Below are positions 1 through 6,474 of a DNA stretch of 9,860 bases, piece after piece. A program made the translations under genes and the position numbers. Origin of the DNA: JBKJUK01 sp046590705 (lineage in GTDB: Bacteria > Acidobacteriota > Thermoanaerobaculia > Gp7-AA8); NCBI GenBank assembly GCA_046590705.1, contig JBKJUK010000073.1, positions 1 to 9,860 on the forward strand. Direction: 5' to 3'. Position 1 is the stretch's first letter; the number at the start of each line of letters is the position of its first letter. The notes beneath the pieces were generated by a model that had not been told where the DNA came from, made no database searches, and saw only the letters and a list, made by a program, of their open reading frames with translations.

Positions 1-175
1 GGGTCAGACGCGGCGACGACATCATCGCGCTTAGCGCGAACTCTCCAACTCGAGGCCGAGGATTTATGAGACAGTCCGTGCTGCGCGTCCTACGCCGACC
101 ACGAATGCGGCGTGAGCAACGATTGGGCAGGCGGTTCGCGGCATGCCCCACCAGTTCGCGAGCTAAGATGCGGCG
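1..175. other. Left-edge non-coding or truncated region
   Basis: No gene can be supported here. One + frame is open from base 1 to a TGA at 67-69, so it could be the last 22 codons of a truncated upstream gene, but nothing in that peptide is recognisable. A 6-bp perfect inverted repeat with a 3-nt loop lies at 25-39 (TCGCGC TTA GCGCGA). It has no T-tract, so it is not an evident terminator. The rest is GC-rich leader sequence of the next gene. Confidence 0.3.
164..169 (+). promoter_or_regulatory. Possible -10 box (leaderless) of the VTT gene
   Basis: TAAGAT matches the TAnnnT pattern of -10 boxes and ends 6 nt before the ATG at 176, so transcription could begin at or next to the start codon. 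No Shine-Dalgarno is visible before this ATG. No good -35 hexamer is seen, so the call rests on position and on the same arrangement at two neighbouring genes. Confidence 0.22.
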
Positions 176-874
176 ATGGTTCTCGCCCCCACTCCCCCAC
201 CGAAACCGTTCTCGAGGCGCCAACTAGTGTTCGTGGGTGCACTGATTCTCCTGGGAATTGCCTTCAGCGCAGCCGGCGCCCGCTACATGCCGGTGAACGA
301 CTTCGCAGAGTGGCTCGCTGGCGCCGCAGGGAGTCGCTTCACACCTGCTTTGTTTCTGGTTCTCTACGTTGCTCTGGCGCTGCTGGCGATTCCTGTGGTC
401 CCTCTTTCCGTGGCCGCGGTACTGATCTGGGGCTGGCAAACAGGCGCGACCATCGAACTCGTCTGCGCCGTCATCGCTGCAGTTCCGCCCTTTCTGATCA
501 CACGCGCAACTGCTCGCGGAAGGATCGAGAGCATGATCTCGTCGCGCATGCCACGAGCGGCCGCCGCGATCACGAGAGAAGGGGCATTCGCAGTCCTACT
601 GCTCCGGATCTTTCCCCTCATCCCGTACAACTTTCTGAATTACCTGGCGGGGCTCACCTCCATGACCATCGCGCGCTACACACTGATCACGGCCGTGGGG
701 ATGCTGCCGTCTCTCTACGCATTCGCTTATCTGGTCGACGCGGCCCGTGCCGGAACCTCAGACATCAACGCAGCGATGCCACGACTGCTGCTCGCGTGCG
801 GAATCACGGCACTACTACTCCTGGCCGGTCGCGTGGCGCGGCGACGGTGGGGACATCGTCTCGGCGCTGATTAA
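176..874 (+). CDS. TVP38/TMEM64 (VTT/SNARE-associated) family membrane protein
   Basis: A 232-residue integral membrane protein of the VTT family (TVP38/TMEM64, related to DedA). Members are thought to act in lipid handling or transport at the inner membrane; the substrate here is unknown. A short basic N-terminus (RR at 14-15) leads into a hydrophobic segment at about 17-34. Further segments lie at about 57-85, 93-108, 136-160, 165-187 and 202-220. The family signature is clear in the block F138 to G159: R144, P147 and P150 followed by YNFLNYLAGL, then GMLP at 175-178. It ends in a basic tail. The start is the first ATG after an in-frame TAA at 164-166; no Shine-Dalgarno precedes it. The last 71 bp overlap the 3' end of the convergent glycosyltransferase gene. 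Length is normal for the family. Family assignment is strong, function inferred only. Confidence 0.87.
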   Translation: MVLAPTPPPKPFSRRQLVFVGALILLGIAFSAAGARYMPVNDFAEWLAGAAGSRFTPALFLVLYVALALLAIPVVPLSVAAVLIWGWQTGATIELVCAVIAAVPPFLITRATARGRIESMISSRMPRAAAAITREGAFAVLLLRIFPLIPYNFLNYLAGLTSMTIARYTLITAVGMLPSLYAFAYLVDAARAGTSDINAAMPRLLLACGITALLLLAGRVARRRWGHRLGAD

Positions 875-2660
875 CGCCGGTCAGCATGACCGCGAGACGG
901 CGCGGATCGCGATTGCGCGTTCCGGCCAGGGCTGCCGGCACGAAAGATCGATCGCTCCTGATCCTGAGCACCACGCTGCCTGCCGGCAGCGGGAGAAGAA
1001 TCTGCGCGGCGCGATCTCGTCTCACGACCAGCTGCCCAGCCTCCACGCCGTTCAGGAAGAAAGTTGTCCTATTGCTCTCCCATGGCGCGTCGGGATGCAG
1101 CCGGAGTCTCAACTCCACCCCGGCGGCGCGCAGATCGGGAAGACGCACCTGCGCCTCGGGCGAGAGCCATCTCCAGGAACCGGCAGAGACCGACCGCTCG
1201 ATCGGATACACACCGGAAAGTACACGGAATCGTTCCTCAGCGGGGAGCGGTGCTAGAGAGACGACCCGATAGTGGTTACGAGTCAGCTTGCCGTAGGCAT
1301 CACTGTCGGGCCAGGTCCAGTTCTTCGCACCCTCGCGGGAGCTACGTCCGTGGCCGTAAATCCAGAGCGGCACGTCCGTGTCAGCGTACGCTGCAAGACC
1401 TTTTTCCACGGGCATCGGACGGAATCGGACTAGAAGACGTTCTGCGTGAGGCAGCAATGGCCTCTCGTAGAGAACTACCGCGCTGGCAGGCAGCGTCCTC
1501 CTGGCTTCCTGCGCTGCCGCGACTGGAGGAGAAAGTCCTGACCTTCTCGCTTTGATCATCGACGAAACGTAGAAGCCTGATGCGATGGCGAAATCGGCCA
1601 GAAGCAAAAAGGCCAGGAAAGACCGCATTGGCGTTTTCGCCGCGATCGCGACGAAGCTACCCGCCAGTAGAGCAATGACCATCGTGAATGGGAGCGAGTA
1701 GCGAACCCCGTCGGCCGGATCCATGAAGGCGAGCGCGAACGCCAGATAGCACGATCCGGCCACCACAAAGGGTATCGAAGCGCGTTTCCGTTGTCGCAGA
1801 AGCTGAACAAAGCCTGCGATTGCGGCAGCAAGCACGAAGATGGAGAGCCACTTCGGACCCCAGGCATGCGCGACAAAACGAAAGAGAAGGCCGACCGGGG
1901 TCCAGCCATTCCGCGAGATCTCCGCATCGTGCGCCGCGAGATAATCGGCCTGTCCAACTTCGAAAGCGAGCAAACCTTTGAATCCGTTCGTAGCGAAAGC
2001 AAGCGGAATCAACCAGCCAACGCAAAGCAACCCGAAGGTCGCCAGCACAATGGCGGTTGACCTCACGTTACGCAGCAGACCAAGCGTCAGAAGAAGCAGA
2101 GGCACCACGATAATTGAGAGTTGAGGTCTGCAACCGATCGCGGCGGAAGCGGTCAACGCGAACAACAGGCAATGTTTCGTGTCGGGCGCGGCCACGAGAC
2201 GGATTGATAGATAGAACGCTGTCGACAACAGCGCCAGCCCGGTCGCATCGCTGACGGGTAATGTCGAGTGAACCAGCATGGCCGGAGAGAGGTAAAACAT
2301 GAGCGCTCCGGAGACTGACAGGGCAGTCCTTCCGGTGAGCAATTCACCGGAGAGCGCGAGCATCAGAAAACCGAGCACCGAGGCGACTCCGCTGAGCCAG
2401 ACCATCGCAGTGAAGGGGTCTCCGATGAAATAGTTCAGCGTCTGCCCGAGGCCGATCAGCAGCGGGTATCCGGGCGGCGGCGGATGATGTCTCTCTAGCG
2501 GCTGGTAGGACTCGAGTGCTGATGCGAATAACGGCTCGTCATACTCCAGGAGCGAGGCCGGTGCGACTACGAACTGCACAATGATGATGAGCAATATTCC
2601 GCATAACAACGATATTCGTCGGCTCAAAATACTGGGCAAGGTCGCATTCACCGCGCGCAT
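804..2660 (-). CDS. GT-C family (GT39/PMT-like) membrane glycosyltransferase with C-terminal soluble domain
   Basis: A 618-residue polytopic membrane protein, probably a glycosyltransferase using a polyprenyl-phosphate sugar donor at the outer face of the inner membrane. After the first hydrophobic segment (about 16-34) comes the acidic loop motif typical of GT-C enzymes, YDEPLF with D41 and E42, and then HHPPPPGYPLLIG at 58-70, matching the usual H-PP-GYP region. Roughly ten hydrophobic segments follow up to about residue 365. The remaining ~250 residues are soluble. Their last part (about 485-597) has a beta-sandwich look: WRWLSPEAQVRLP, alternating-hydrophobic strands, FFLNGVEAG and a DPRRLAV motif near the end, as seen at the C-terminus of some GT39-like proteins. 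The final ~23 codons overlap the VTT gene. The ATG at 2660 lacks a Shine-Dalgarno. A GTG three codons later (2651) is a plausible leaderless start. Acceptor (lipid A, glycoprotein or glycan) cannot be told. Confidence 0.82.
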   Translation of the reverse strand: MRAVNATLPSILSRRISLLCGILLIIIVQFVVAPASLLEYDEPLFASALESYQPLERHHPPPPGYPLLIGLGQTLNYFIGDPFTAMVWLSGVASVLGFLMLALSGELLTGRTALSVSGALMFYLSPAMLVHSTLPVSDATGLALLSTAFYLSIRLVAAPDTKHCLLFALTASAAIGCRPQLSIIVVPLLLLTLGLLRNVRSTAIVLATFGLLCVGWLIPLAFATNGFKGLLAFEVGQADYLAAHDAEISRNGWTPVGLLFRFVAHAWGPKWLSIFVLAAAIAGFVQLLRQRKRASIPFVVAGSCYLAFALAFMDPADGVRYSLPFTMVIALLAGSFVAIAAKTPMRSFLAFLLLADFAIASGFYVSSMIKARRSGLSPPVAAAQEARRTLPASAVVLYERPLLPHAERLLVRFRPMPVEKGLAAYADTDVPLWIYGHGRSSREGAKNWTWPDSDAYGKLTRNHYRVVSLAPLPAEERFRVLSGVYPIERSVSAGSWRWLSPEAQVRLPDLRAAGVELRLRLHPDAPWESNRTTFFLNGVEAGQLVVRRDRAAQILLPLPAGSVVLRIRSDRSFVPAALAGTRNRDPRRLAVMLTGVNQRRDDVPTVAAPRDRPGVVVP

Positions 2661-2664
2661 TCTA
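2659..2664 (-). promoter_or_regulatory. Possible -10 box at the glycosyltransferase start
   Basis: On the minus strand TAGAAT overlaps the first two bases of the ATG at 2660. If it is the true -10 box, transcription would begin about 7 nt further on, exactly at the GTG codon at 2651, giving a leaderless mRNA and a protein three residues shorter. No Shine-Dalgarno supports the upstream ATG. No convincing -35 hexamer is visible. Confidence 0.25.
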
Positions 2665-2770
2665 GTACACCGGACGGGATAGCAGCGTTGGGCCTCGCCT
2701 CTGTATGACTGACAGTGCGCGGTCCAAGCATGCCCTGTGTATCCATCTCTGTAAGTGCGTTTCGAAACCG

Positions 2771-2785
2771 GTCAGAGACTCTGAC
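2771..2785. promoter_or_regulatory. 15-bp perfect palindrome upstream of the methyltransferase (possible operator)
   Basis: GTCAGAG A CTCTGAC is a 7+1+7 perfect inverted repeat. It overlaps the candidate -35 (CTGACT, 2781-2786) of the methyltransferase promoter, the normal place for a dimeric regulator to bind. The half-site GTCAGAGA recurs once at 3560-3567, in the gcdH leader. The 1-nt centre makes an RNA hairpin unlikely, so a DNA-binding site is the better reading. Confidence 0.4.
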
Positions 2786-2810
2786 TTGGCCGATCAGGAA
2801 GTGCGATAAT
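2781..2810 (+). promoter_or_regulatory. Candidate promoter of the methyltransferase gene
   Basis: CTGACT (2781-2786, four of six matches to TTGACA) and GATAAT (2805-2810, five of six to TATAAT) are 18 bp apart. The -10 box ends 9 nt before the ATG at 2820, so the transcript would have almost no leader. This agrees with the absence of a well-placed Shine-Dalgarno; the nearest purine run, AGGAAG at 2796-2801, is too far away. Confidence 0.4.
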
Positions 2811-2819
2811 CCGCGACTG

Positions 2820-3467
2820 ATGAAACCCGGTTACTTGCGCGCCCTCCACCTGCTGCACCAGACCTTCCGTCATTACCCTTTCTCGATGCGGCTGCATATC
2901 CTCATCCGCTTCTTCACCTGCCCGTTCCTGAGAACGCTCGATTTGATTCCTAGGGGCGCCACCATCCTCGACATAGGAGCGGGACATGGCACGTTCGGCC
3001 GGCTTGCCATCGCGGCCGGTGCGAAGAAAGTCTTCTCGGTCGAGCCCGACATCCGTAAAGCGCTGCTGCCTCTGCGCAGCAGCGACATCCGATTCGTGGC
3101 AGGCTTCGACGATGCCATCCGCGGCACCTTCGACGTGGTTTCCATTTACGACGCCATCTACAGGATTCCGACCGAGCAGCGCATCCCTCTCTTTCAGCGC
3201 GTCTTCGCGCGCCTCGAGCCAGGCGGGCTGTTCATCCTGAAGGATCTGGACGCATCACATCGCACGAAAATGGGTTGGGCGCGCCTCCAGGAGATGGTTT
3301 CGGATTCGCTACTTGGCGTTTCCATCGGGGAAGGCTTCGTCTACGAGAGCGGCGCGCAGATCAGGCAGAAGCTGGAGGCAATCGGCTTTACCGATTTTTA
3401 CGAGCGGAAAATCGACCAAGGCTATCCGCACTCTCACATCGTCTACACCGCGCGACGTCCGGCCTGA
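2820..3467 (+). CDS. Class I SAM-dependent methyltransferase
   Basis: A 215-residue protein with a Rossmann-type methyltransferase domain. SAM-binding motif I is DIGAGHGTFG at 51-60. Motif II ends in the acidic residue E75 (VFSVEPD, 71-77), which would bind the ribose. FDVVSIYDAIYRIP at 104-117 is the motif IV strand, and RLEPGGLFILKD near 132-143 is the post-IV strand typical of small-molecule methyltransferases. The N-terminal 45 residues are basic and aromatic with a partly hydrophobic stretch (about 21-43), which could help contact membrane or substrate. I chose the ATG at 2820 because an upstream in-frame ATG at 2715 would add 35 residues without family character and would cover the promoter and palindrome. 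The substrate is unknown. It stands alone: divergent from the glycosyltransferase and 120 nt ahead of gcdH. Confidence 0.8.
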   Translation: MKPGYLRALHLLHQTFRHYPFSMRLHILIRFFTCPFLRTLDLIPRGATILDIGAGHGTFGRLAIAAGAKKVFSVEPDIRKALLPLRSSDIRFVAGFDDAIRGTFDVVSIYDAIYRIPTEQRIPLFQRVFARLEPGGLFILKDLDASHRTKMGWARLQEMVSDSLLGVSIGEGFVYESGAQIRQKLEAIGFTDFYERKIDQGYPHSHIVYTARRPA

Positions 3468-3508
3468 GCGTCTCGGCGCCTCCAGCGCTGGTCACAATTC
3501 GTTCAACA

Positions 3509-3521
3509 CACTCCCGGAGTG
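3509..3521. promoter_or_regulatory. 13-bp perfect palindrome upstream of gcdH (possible operator)
   Basis: CACTCC C GGAGTG is a 6+1+6 perfect inverted repeat lying just upstream of the extended -10 box of gcdH, covering roughly its -47 to -35 region. It could bind a dimeric regulator responding to an acyl-CoA or a catabolite; acyl-CoA dehydrogenase genes are often controlled by TetR- or FadR-type proteins. No regulator gene is in the window. A hairpin is unlikely because the loop would be very tight and no T-tract follows. Confidence 0.38.
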
Positions 3522-3540
3522 CTCTCAGCCGCATCGAAAC

Positions 3541-3549
3541 TGATAGAAT
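3541..3549 (+). promoter_or_regulatory. Extended -10 promoter of gcdH
   Basis: TGATAGAAT fits the extended -10 form TGn-TATAAT with one mismatch. No -35 hexamer is evident at 17 bp, which extended -10 promoters can tolerate. Transcription would begin near 3556, giving a leader of about 30 nt that contains the Shine-Dalgarno at 3576-3582. Confidence 0.38.
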
Positions 3550-3575
3550 CCGCGTCGCTGTCAGAGAGTTGCAGC

Positions 3576-3582
3576 AAGGAGA
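3576..3582 (+). promoter_or_regulatory. Ribosome binding site fixing the GTG start of gcdH
   Basis: AAGGAGA lies 5 nt before GTG at 3588. It picks this GTG over the in-frame ATG at 3519, which lies inside the palindrome and upstream of the promoter. Confidence 0.75.
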
Positions 3583-3587
3583 ATCCC

Positions 3588-4817
3588 GTGGCTAATTTTC
3601 AAGGCGTCGACTACCTCGACATCGACTCCCTTTTCACCGAAGAAGAATTGATGGTGCGTCAAACTGTTCGCGACTTTGTCGATGAAGAAGTCCTCCCGAT
3701 CATCGAAGATGCCCATCGCCACGAGAAGTTCCCGATGCACCTCGTGCCGAAGATGGCCGAGATGGGCCTGTTCGGCGCGACCATCAATGAATACGGCCTT
3801 CCCGGGCTCAATAACGTCGCCTACGGATTGATCATGCAGGAGCTCGAGCGTGGCGACTCCGGTCTCCGCTCCTTCGTTTCAGTGCAGTCAGGCCTGGTCA
3901 TGTATCCCATCTATGCCTTCGGTTCGAAAGAGCAGAAAGACGAGTGGATTCCGAAACTGGCCAAAGGCGAAGCGATCGGCTGCTTCGGGCTCACTGAGCC
4001 GGACTTTGGTTCCAACCCCGGCGGCATGCTGACCAACGCAAAGCGTGACGGAGACTTCTGGATCCTGAACGGAGCGAAGTCGTGGATCACCAATGGATCC
4101 ATCGCTGATATCGCCGTGGTCTGGGCGAAAACGGACGAAGGCGTCAAAGGCTTCCTGGTCGAGAAGGGAACTCCCGGGTTCACCACCGCCTACCACATGG
4201 GGAAATTTTCACTCCGCGCCTCGGTCACCTCGCAGCTCTTCTTCGAAGACTGCCGCGTTCCGGCGACCAACGTGTTGCCCGGCGTTTCCTCTCTCCGCGG
4301 ACCACTCAGCTGCCTTTCGCAGGCACGTTACGGAATTGCATGGGGCGTACTCGGTGCGGCCATGGCTGTTTATAACACCGCGCTGCAGTACACGAAATCG
4401 CGAATTCAGTTCGCCGGGCAGCCCCTGGCCTCACATCAGCTGGTGCAGAATAAGCTGGCCTGGATGATCACCGAAATCACCAAGGGCCAGCTGCTGGCAT
4501 TGCAGCTCGGGAAGCTGAAAGACGGTGGCAAGATTCAGCCGCATCACGTCTCAATGGGCAAGATGAACAACACCAACATCGCCCTGGAATGTGCGCGTGT
4601 GGCGCGCGACATGCTCGGAGCGAACGGCGTTTCCGACGAGTATCCGGTCATCCGGCACATGCTGAATCTCGAGTCGGTGAAAACGTACGAAGGCACGCAC
4701 GACATTCACAACCTGGTCATCGGTGAAGCCGTAACCGGGATCCCCTCGTACAACCCTCCGATGTCGAACGAAGCGGCATCCAAGGCAGCCAGAGAAGTGG
4801 CAGCGCTGAAACGCTAA
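3588..4817 (+). CDS. gcdH: Glutaryl-CoA dehydrogenase (decarboxylating type)
   Basis: A 409-residue FAD enzyme of the acyl-CoA dehydrogenase family. It converts glutaryl-CoA to crotonyl-CoA and CO2, passing electrons to ETF, at the end of lysine, tryptophan and some aromatic degradation pathways; cytoplasmic. It aligns along its whole length with the human enzyme as I recall it: SVQSGLVMYPIYAFGS at 98-113, GCFGLTEPDFGSNP at 131-144, WITN at 166-169, GKFSLRAS at 205-212, ARYGIAWGVLGA at 246-257, and KTYEGTHDIHNL at 365-376. The catalytic base is E368 in YEGT. Residues matching the Glu87/Arg94/Tyr369 set associated with decarboxylation are all present (E87, R94, Y367), arguing against the non-decarboxylating variant. 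Start is a GTG with a strong ribosome binding site. glpX follows after 54 nt with no terminator between, so co-transcription is likely. Confidence 0.92.
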   Translation: MANFQGVDYLDIDSLFTEEELMVRQTVRDFVDEEVLPIIEDAHRHEKFPMHLVPKMAEMGLFGATINEYGLPGLNNVAYGLIMQELERGDSGLRSFVSVQSGLVMYPIYAFGSKEQKDEWIPKLAKGEAIGCFGLTEPDFGSNPGGMLTNAKRDGDFWILNGAKSWITNGSIADIAVVWAKTDEGVKGFLVEKGTPGFTTAYHMGKFSLRASVTSQLFFEDCRVPATNVLPGVSSLRGPLSCLSQARYGIAWGVLGAAMAVYNTALQYTKSRIQFAGQPLASHQLVQNKLAWMITEITKGQLLALQLGKLKDGGKIQPHHVSMGKMNNTNIALECARVARDMLGANGVSDEYPVIRHMLNLESVKTYEGTHDIHNLVIGEAVTGIPSYNPPMSNEAASKAAREVAALKR

Positions 4818-4871
4818 ACGCAGGTCTGAAACCCGCAGCAGCGCGACCGCACTGCCGCTCAAGGAGCATTC

Positions 4872-5861
4872 ATGGAATCGAGTCTGGAGCTCGGATTTCT
4901 TCGAGCCACCGAAATGGCGGCCATCGCTGCTGCACGAACGATGGGCTACGGCAACCGCAAGTACTCCGATCAGGTGGCCGTCGAAGCCATGCGTGAGGAA
5001 CTCAACAAGCTCAAGATGCGCGGCTGCATCGTGATCGGCGAGGGTGAACGGGACAAGGCTCCGATGTTGTACGTCGGCGAACTGGTCGGGCGCGGCGCGC
5101 TCGGCGAAGACGCCTCGGCCTATCCGGAAGTCGACATCGCTGTCGATCCTCTCGAAGGGACCAACCTCTGCGCCACTGGCGCCGCTGGCTCGATCGCCGT
5201 TCTGGCTGCCAGCGAGAAGGGTGGACTCCTCAATGCTCCCGATGTGTACATGGAAAAGTTCGTGGTCGGGCCGACTGCGGCTCAACACGTCGACATGAAC
5301 AACAGCATCGAAGAGAATCTCAAGGCAATGGCTATAGCGTTCGGGCGGGACATTGAAGACCTGACCATCGTGGTCCTGGAACGCGAACGCCATCAGGACC
5401 TGATCGCCCGCGCCAGGGAAGCCGGCGCACGAATTAAACTCATCAGCGACGGTGACCTCTCCGCCGGCATCTCGGCGGCCGTCCGCGGAACCGGAATTCA
5501 TGGAGCGATGGGAACCGGTGGTGCTCCTGAAGGCGTCATCACCGCAGCAGCGATGCGCTGCCTGAACGGCCGCATGCAGGGCCGGCTCAAGCCGCTGGAG
5601 AAGTGGCAGGAAGATCGGCTCACTTCCATGGGCTACCACGACACCGAGAAGATTTACGAGACCCACGAACTTGCTGCAGGCAACGACATCATCTTCAGCG
5701 CAACAGGCGTGACCGACGGCGATTTGCTGCGAGGAGTTCGATTCTTCGGCGGCGGGATTCGTGTGTCTTCGATCTTCATGTCGCAGAAGACCAACACCAT
5801 CCGCTTCGTCGATACCATCTATCAGGAAGAGGGAACGAAACTGGCGGTCAGCTTCACCTGA
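4872..5861 (+). CDS. glpX: Class II fructose-1,6-bisphosphatase (GlpX)
   Basis: A 329-residue metal-dependent phosphatase of the lithium-sensitive superfamily that hydrolyses fructose 1,6-bisphosphate to fructose 6-phosphate, the committed step of gluconeogenesis; cytoplasmic. The metal ligands known from E. coli GlpX are all found with a constant shift in the later ones: D33 (KYSDQVAV), E57 (IGEGERD), D92 and E95 (VDPLEGT), and E220 (GGAPEGV). The ISDGDLSAGI segment (191-200) and the C-terminal FFGGGIRVSS block are also characteristic. Length is normal. The ATG is 5 nt after AAGGAG (4861-4866). It is the second gene of a probable gcdH-glpX unit ending at the terminator at 5879. Some family members also cleave sedoheptulose 1,7-bisphosphate; that activity cannot be judged here. 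Confidence 0.95.
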   Translation: MESSLELGFLRATEMAAIAAARTMGYGNRKYSDQVAVEAMREELNKLKMRGCIVIGEGERDKAPMLYVGELVGRGALGEDASAYPEVDIAVDPLEGTNLCATGAAGSIAVLAASEKGGLLNAPDVYMEKFVVGPTAAQHVDMNNSIEENLKAMAIAFGRDIEDLTIVVLERERHQDLIARAREAGARIKLISDGDLSAGISAAVRGTGIHGAMGTGGAPEGVITAAAMRCLNGRMQGRLKPLEKWQEDRLTSMGYHDTEKIYETHELAAGNDIIFSATGVTDGDLLRGVRFFGGGIRVSSIFMSQKTNTIRFVDTIYQEEGTKLAVSFT

Positions 5862-5878
5862 GCTCCCTTCACCAGCCT

Positions 5879-5908
5879 AAAAAAAAAGCACCCCGGAGGG
5901 TGCTTTTT
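5879..5908. terminator. Bidirectional rho-independent terminator
   Basis: A 6-bp GC-rich stem, GCACCC (5888-5893) with GGGTGC (5898-5903), closes a CGGA loop. It is flanked by nine A on the left (5879-5887) and five T on the right (5904-5908), which lengthen the stem. On + it lies 17 nt after the glpX stop. On - it lies about 25 nt after the stop of the secreted-protein gene and is followed by a nine-T tract, so it can serve both converging genes. Confidence 0.9.
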
Positions 5909-5927
5909 CATTTGTGATGAGATGTCG

Positions 5928-6344
5928 TCAGCCTTTGGATGACCAGTCATCGAGCTGATAGGCAAATGGCAGAGCCATTGCCGCGTGGGCACGAGCCTCA
6001 GCGGCGTTCCCAGCCATCGCAGCCGTACGCATCTCCCGCACATGTTTCCGAAGGTCAGCAGCGATTGACCTGCCTTCCGTCGAAGCAGTGTTGGCGTAGA
6101 TTCTGTTGGCCAGAACATTCGACTCATTCGCGACCGTTCGCCACGCCTCCGCTGAAAACGTAGCGTCGGAGCGTACCGAGCGAAGGATCGACTCGAGACG
6201 GTTCACGTCGCTCCCGACCCGGTTCATCTTCTGCGATGAATGCCCCTTGCCATGATTGTGCTTGACGCCCTTCTTATGAGCTTCGGCGACCGCAGGCATC
6301 AACAGCGCTGCTGCCAGAATTCCTGCCATGACCATCTTTCTCAT
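5928..6344 (-). CDS. Small secreted protein with His/Lys-rich N-terminus, unknown function
   Basis: A 138-residue exported protein that I do not recognise. Residues 1-22 form a Sec signal peptide: MRKM, a hydrophobic core, then AVAEA as the cleavage site. The mature N-terminus is rich in His and Lys (HKKGVKHNHGKGH, 23-35), which might bind a metal. The rest (about 45-138) looks wholly alpha-helical, with heptad-like spacing and many Ala, Arg and Glu. It has no cysteine, and little Pro or Gly after the His-rich stretch. A helical bundle in the periplasm is a reasonable guess. The start is decided by GGAGG 5 nt upstream (6350-6354). A longer in-frame extension up to 6539 would bury the signal peptide and is rejected. 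It converges with glpX across a shared terminator and diverges from the protease gene. Confidence 0.72.
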   Translation of the reverse strand: MRKMVMAGILAAALLMPAVAEAHKKGVKHNHGKGHSSQKMNRVGSDVNRLESILRSVRSDATFSAEAWRTVANESNVLANRIYANTASTEGRSIAADLRKHVREMRTAAMAGNAAEARAHAAMALPFAYQLDDWSSKG

Positions 6345-6349
6345 GCGTT

Positions 6350-6354
6350 CCTCC
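6350..6354 (-). promoter_or_regulatory. Ribosome binding site of the small secreted protein
   Basis: GGAGG on the minus strand, 5 nt before the ATG at 6344. It selects the start that places the signal peptide at the N-terminus. Confidence 0.75.
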
Positions 6355-6474
6355 GATTTTCGAGGGGGATCATTCCCCACTGTTGGCATCGCAAGGTTCG
6401 AGCCACGAAGAAGAAAAGAGAACGCGGACGCGGAACTCAGAACGTCGAAGTAAGAAAAGCGTGGGACCCGCAGA

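Noticed and set aside
25..39. Hairpin at the left edge as a terminator
   Set aside because: Only a 6-bp stem, with no T-tract after it on either strand.
112..870. 252-codon + frame overlapping the VTT gene
   Set aside because: It is Arg/Ser/His-rich with no domain and runs in another frame over a gene with clear membrane segments and family motifs. It is a shadow of GC-rich coding sequence.
2715..2819. Upstream ATG extending the methyltransferase by 35 residues
   Set aside because: The extension would cover the promoter-like boxes and the 15-bp palindrome, adds residues not expected for the family, and has no ribosome binding site.
4551..5666. 371-codon minus-strand frame opposite the gcdH end and glpX
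   Set aside because: Long, but low-complexity (His, Arg, Gly, Val), without any recognisable motif or ribosome binding site, and antisense to two well-conserved enzymes.
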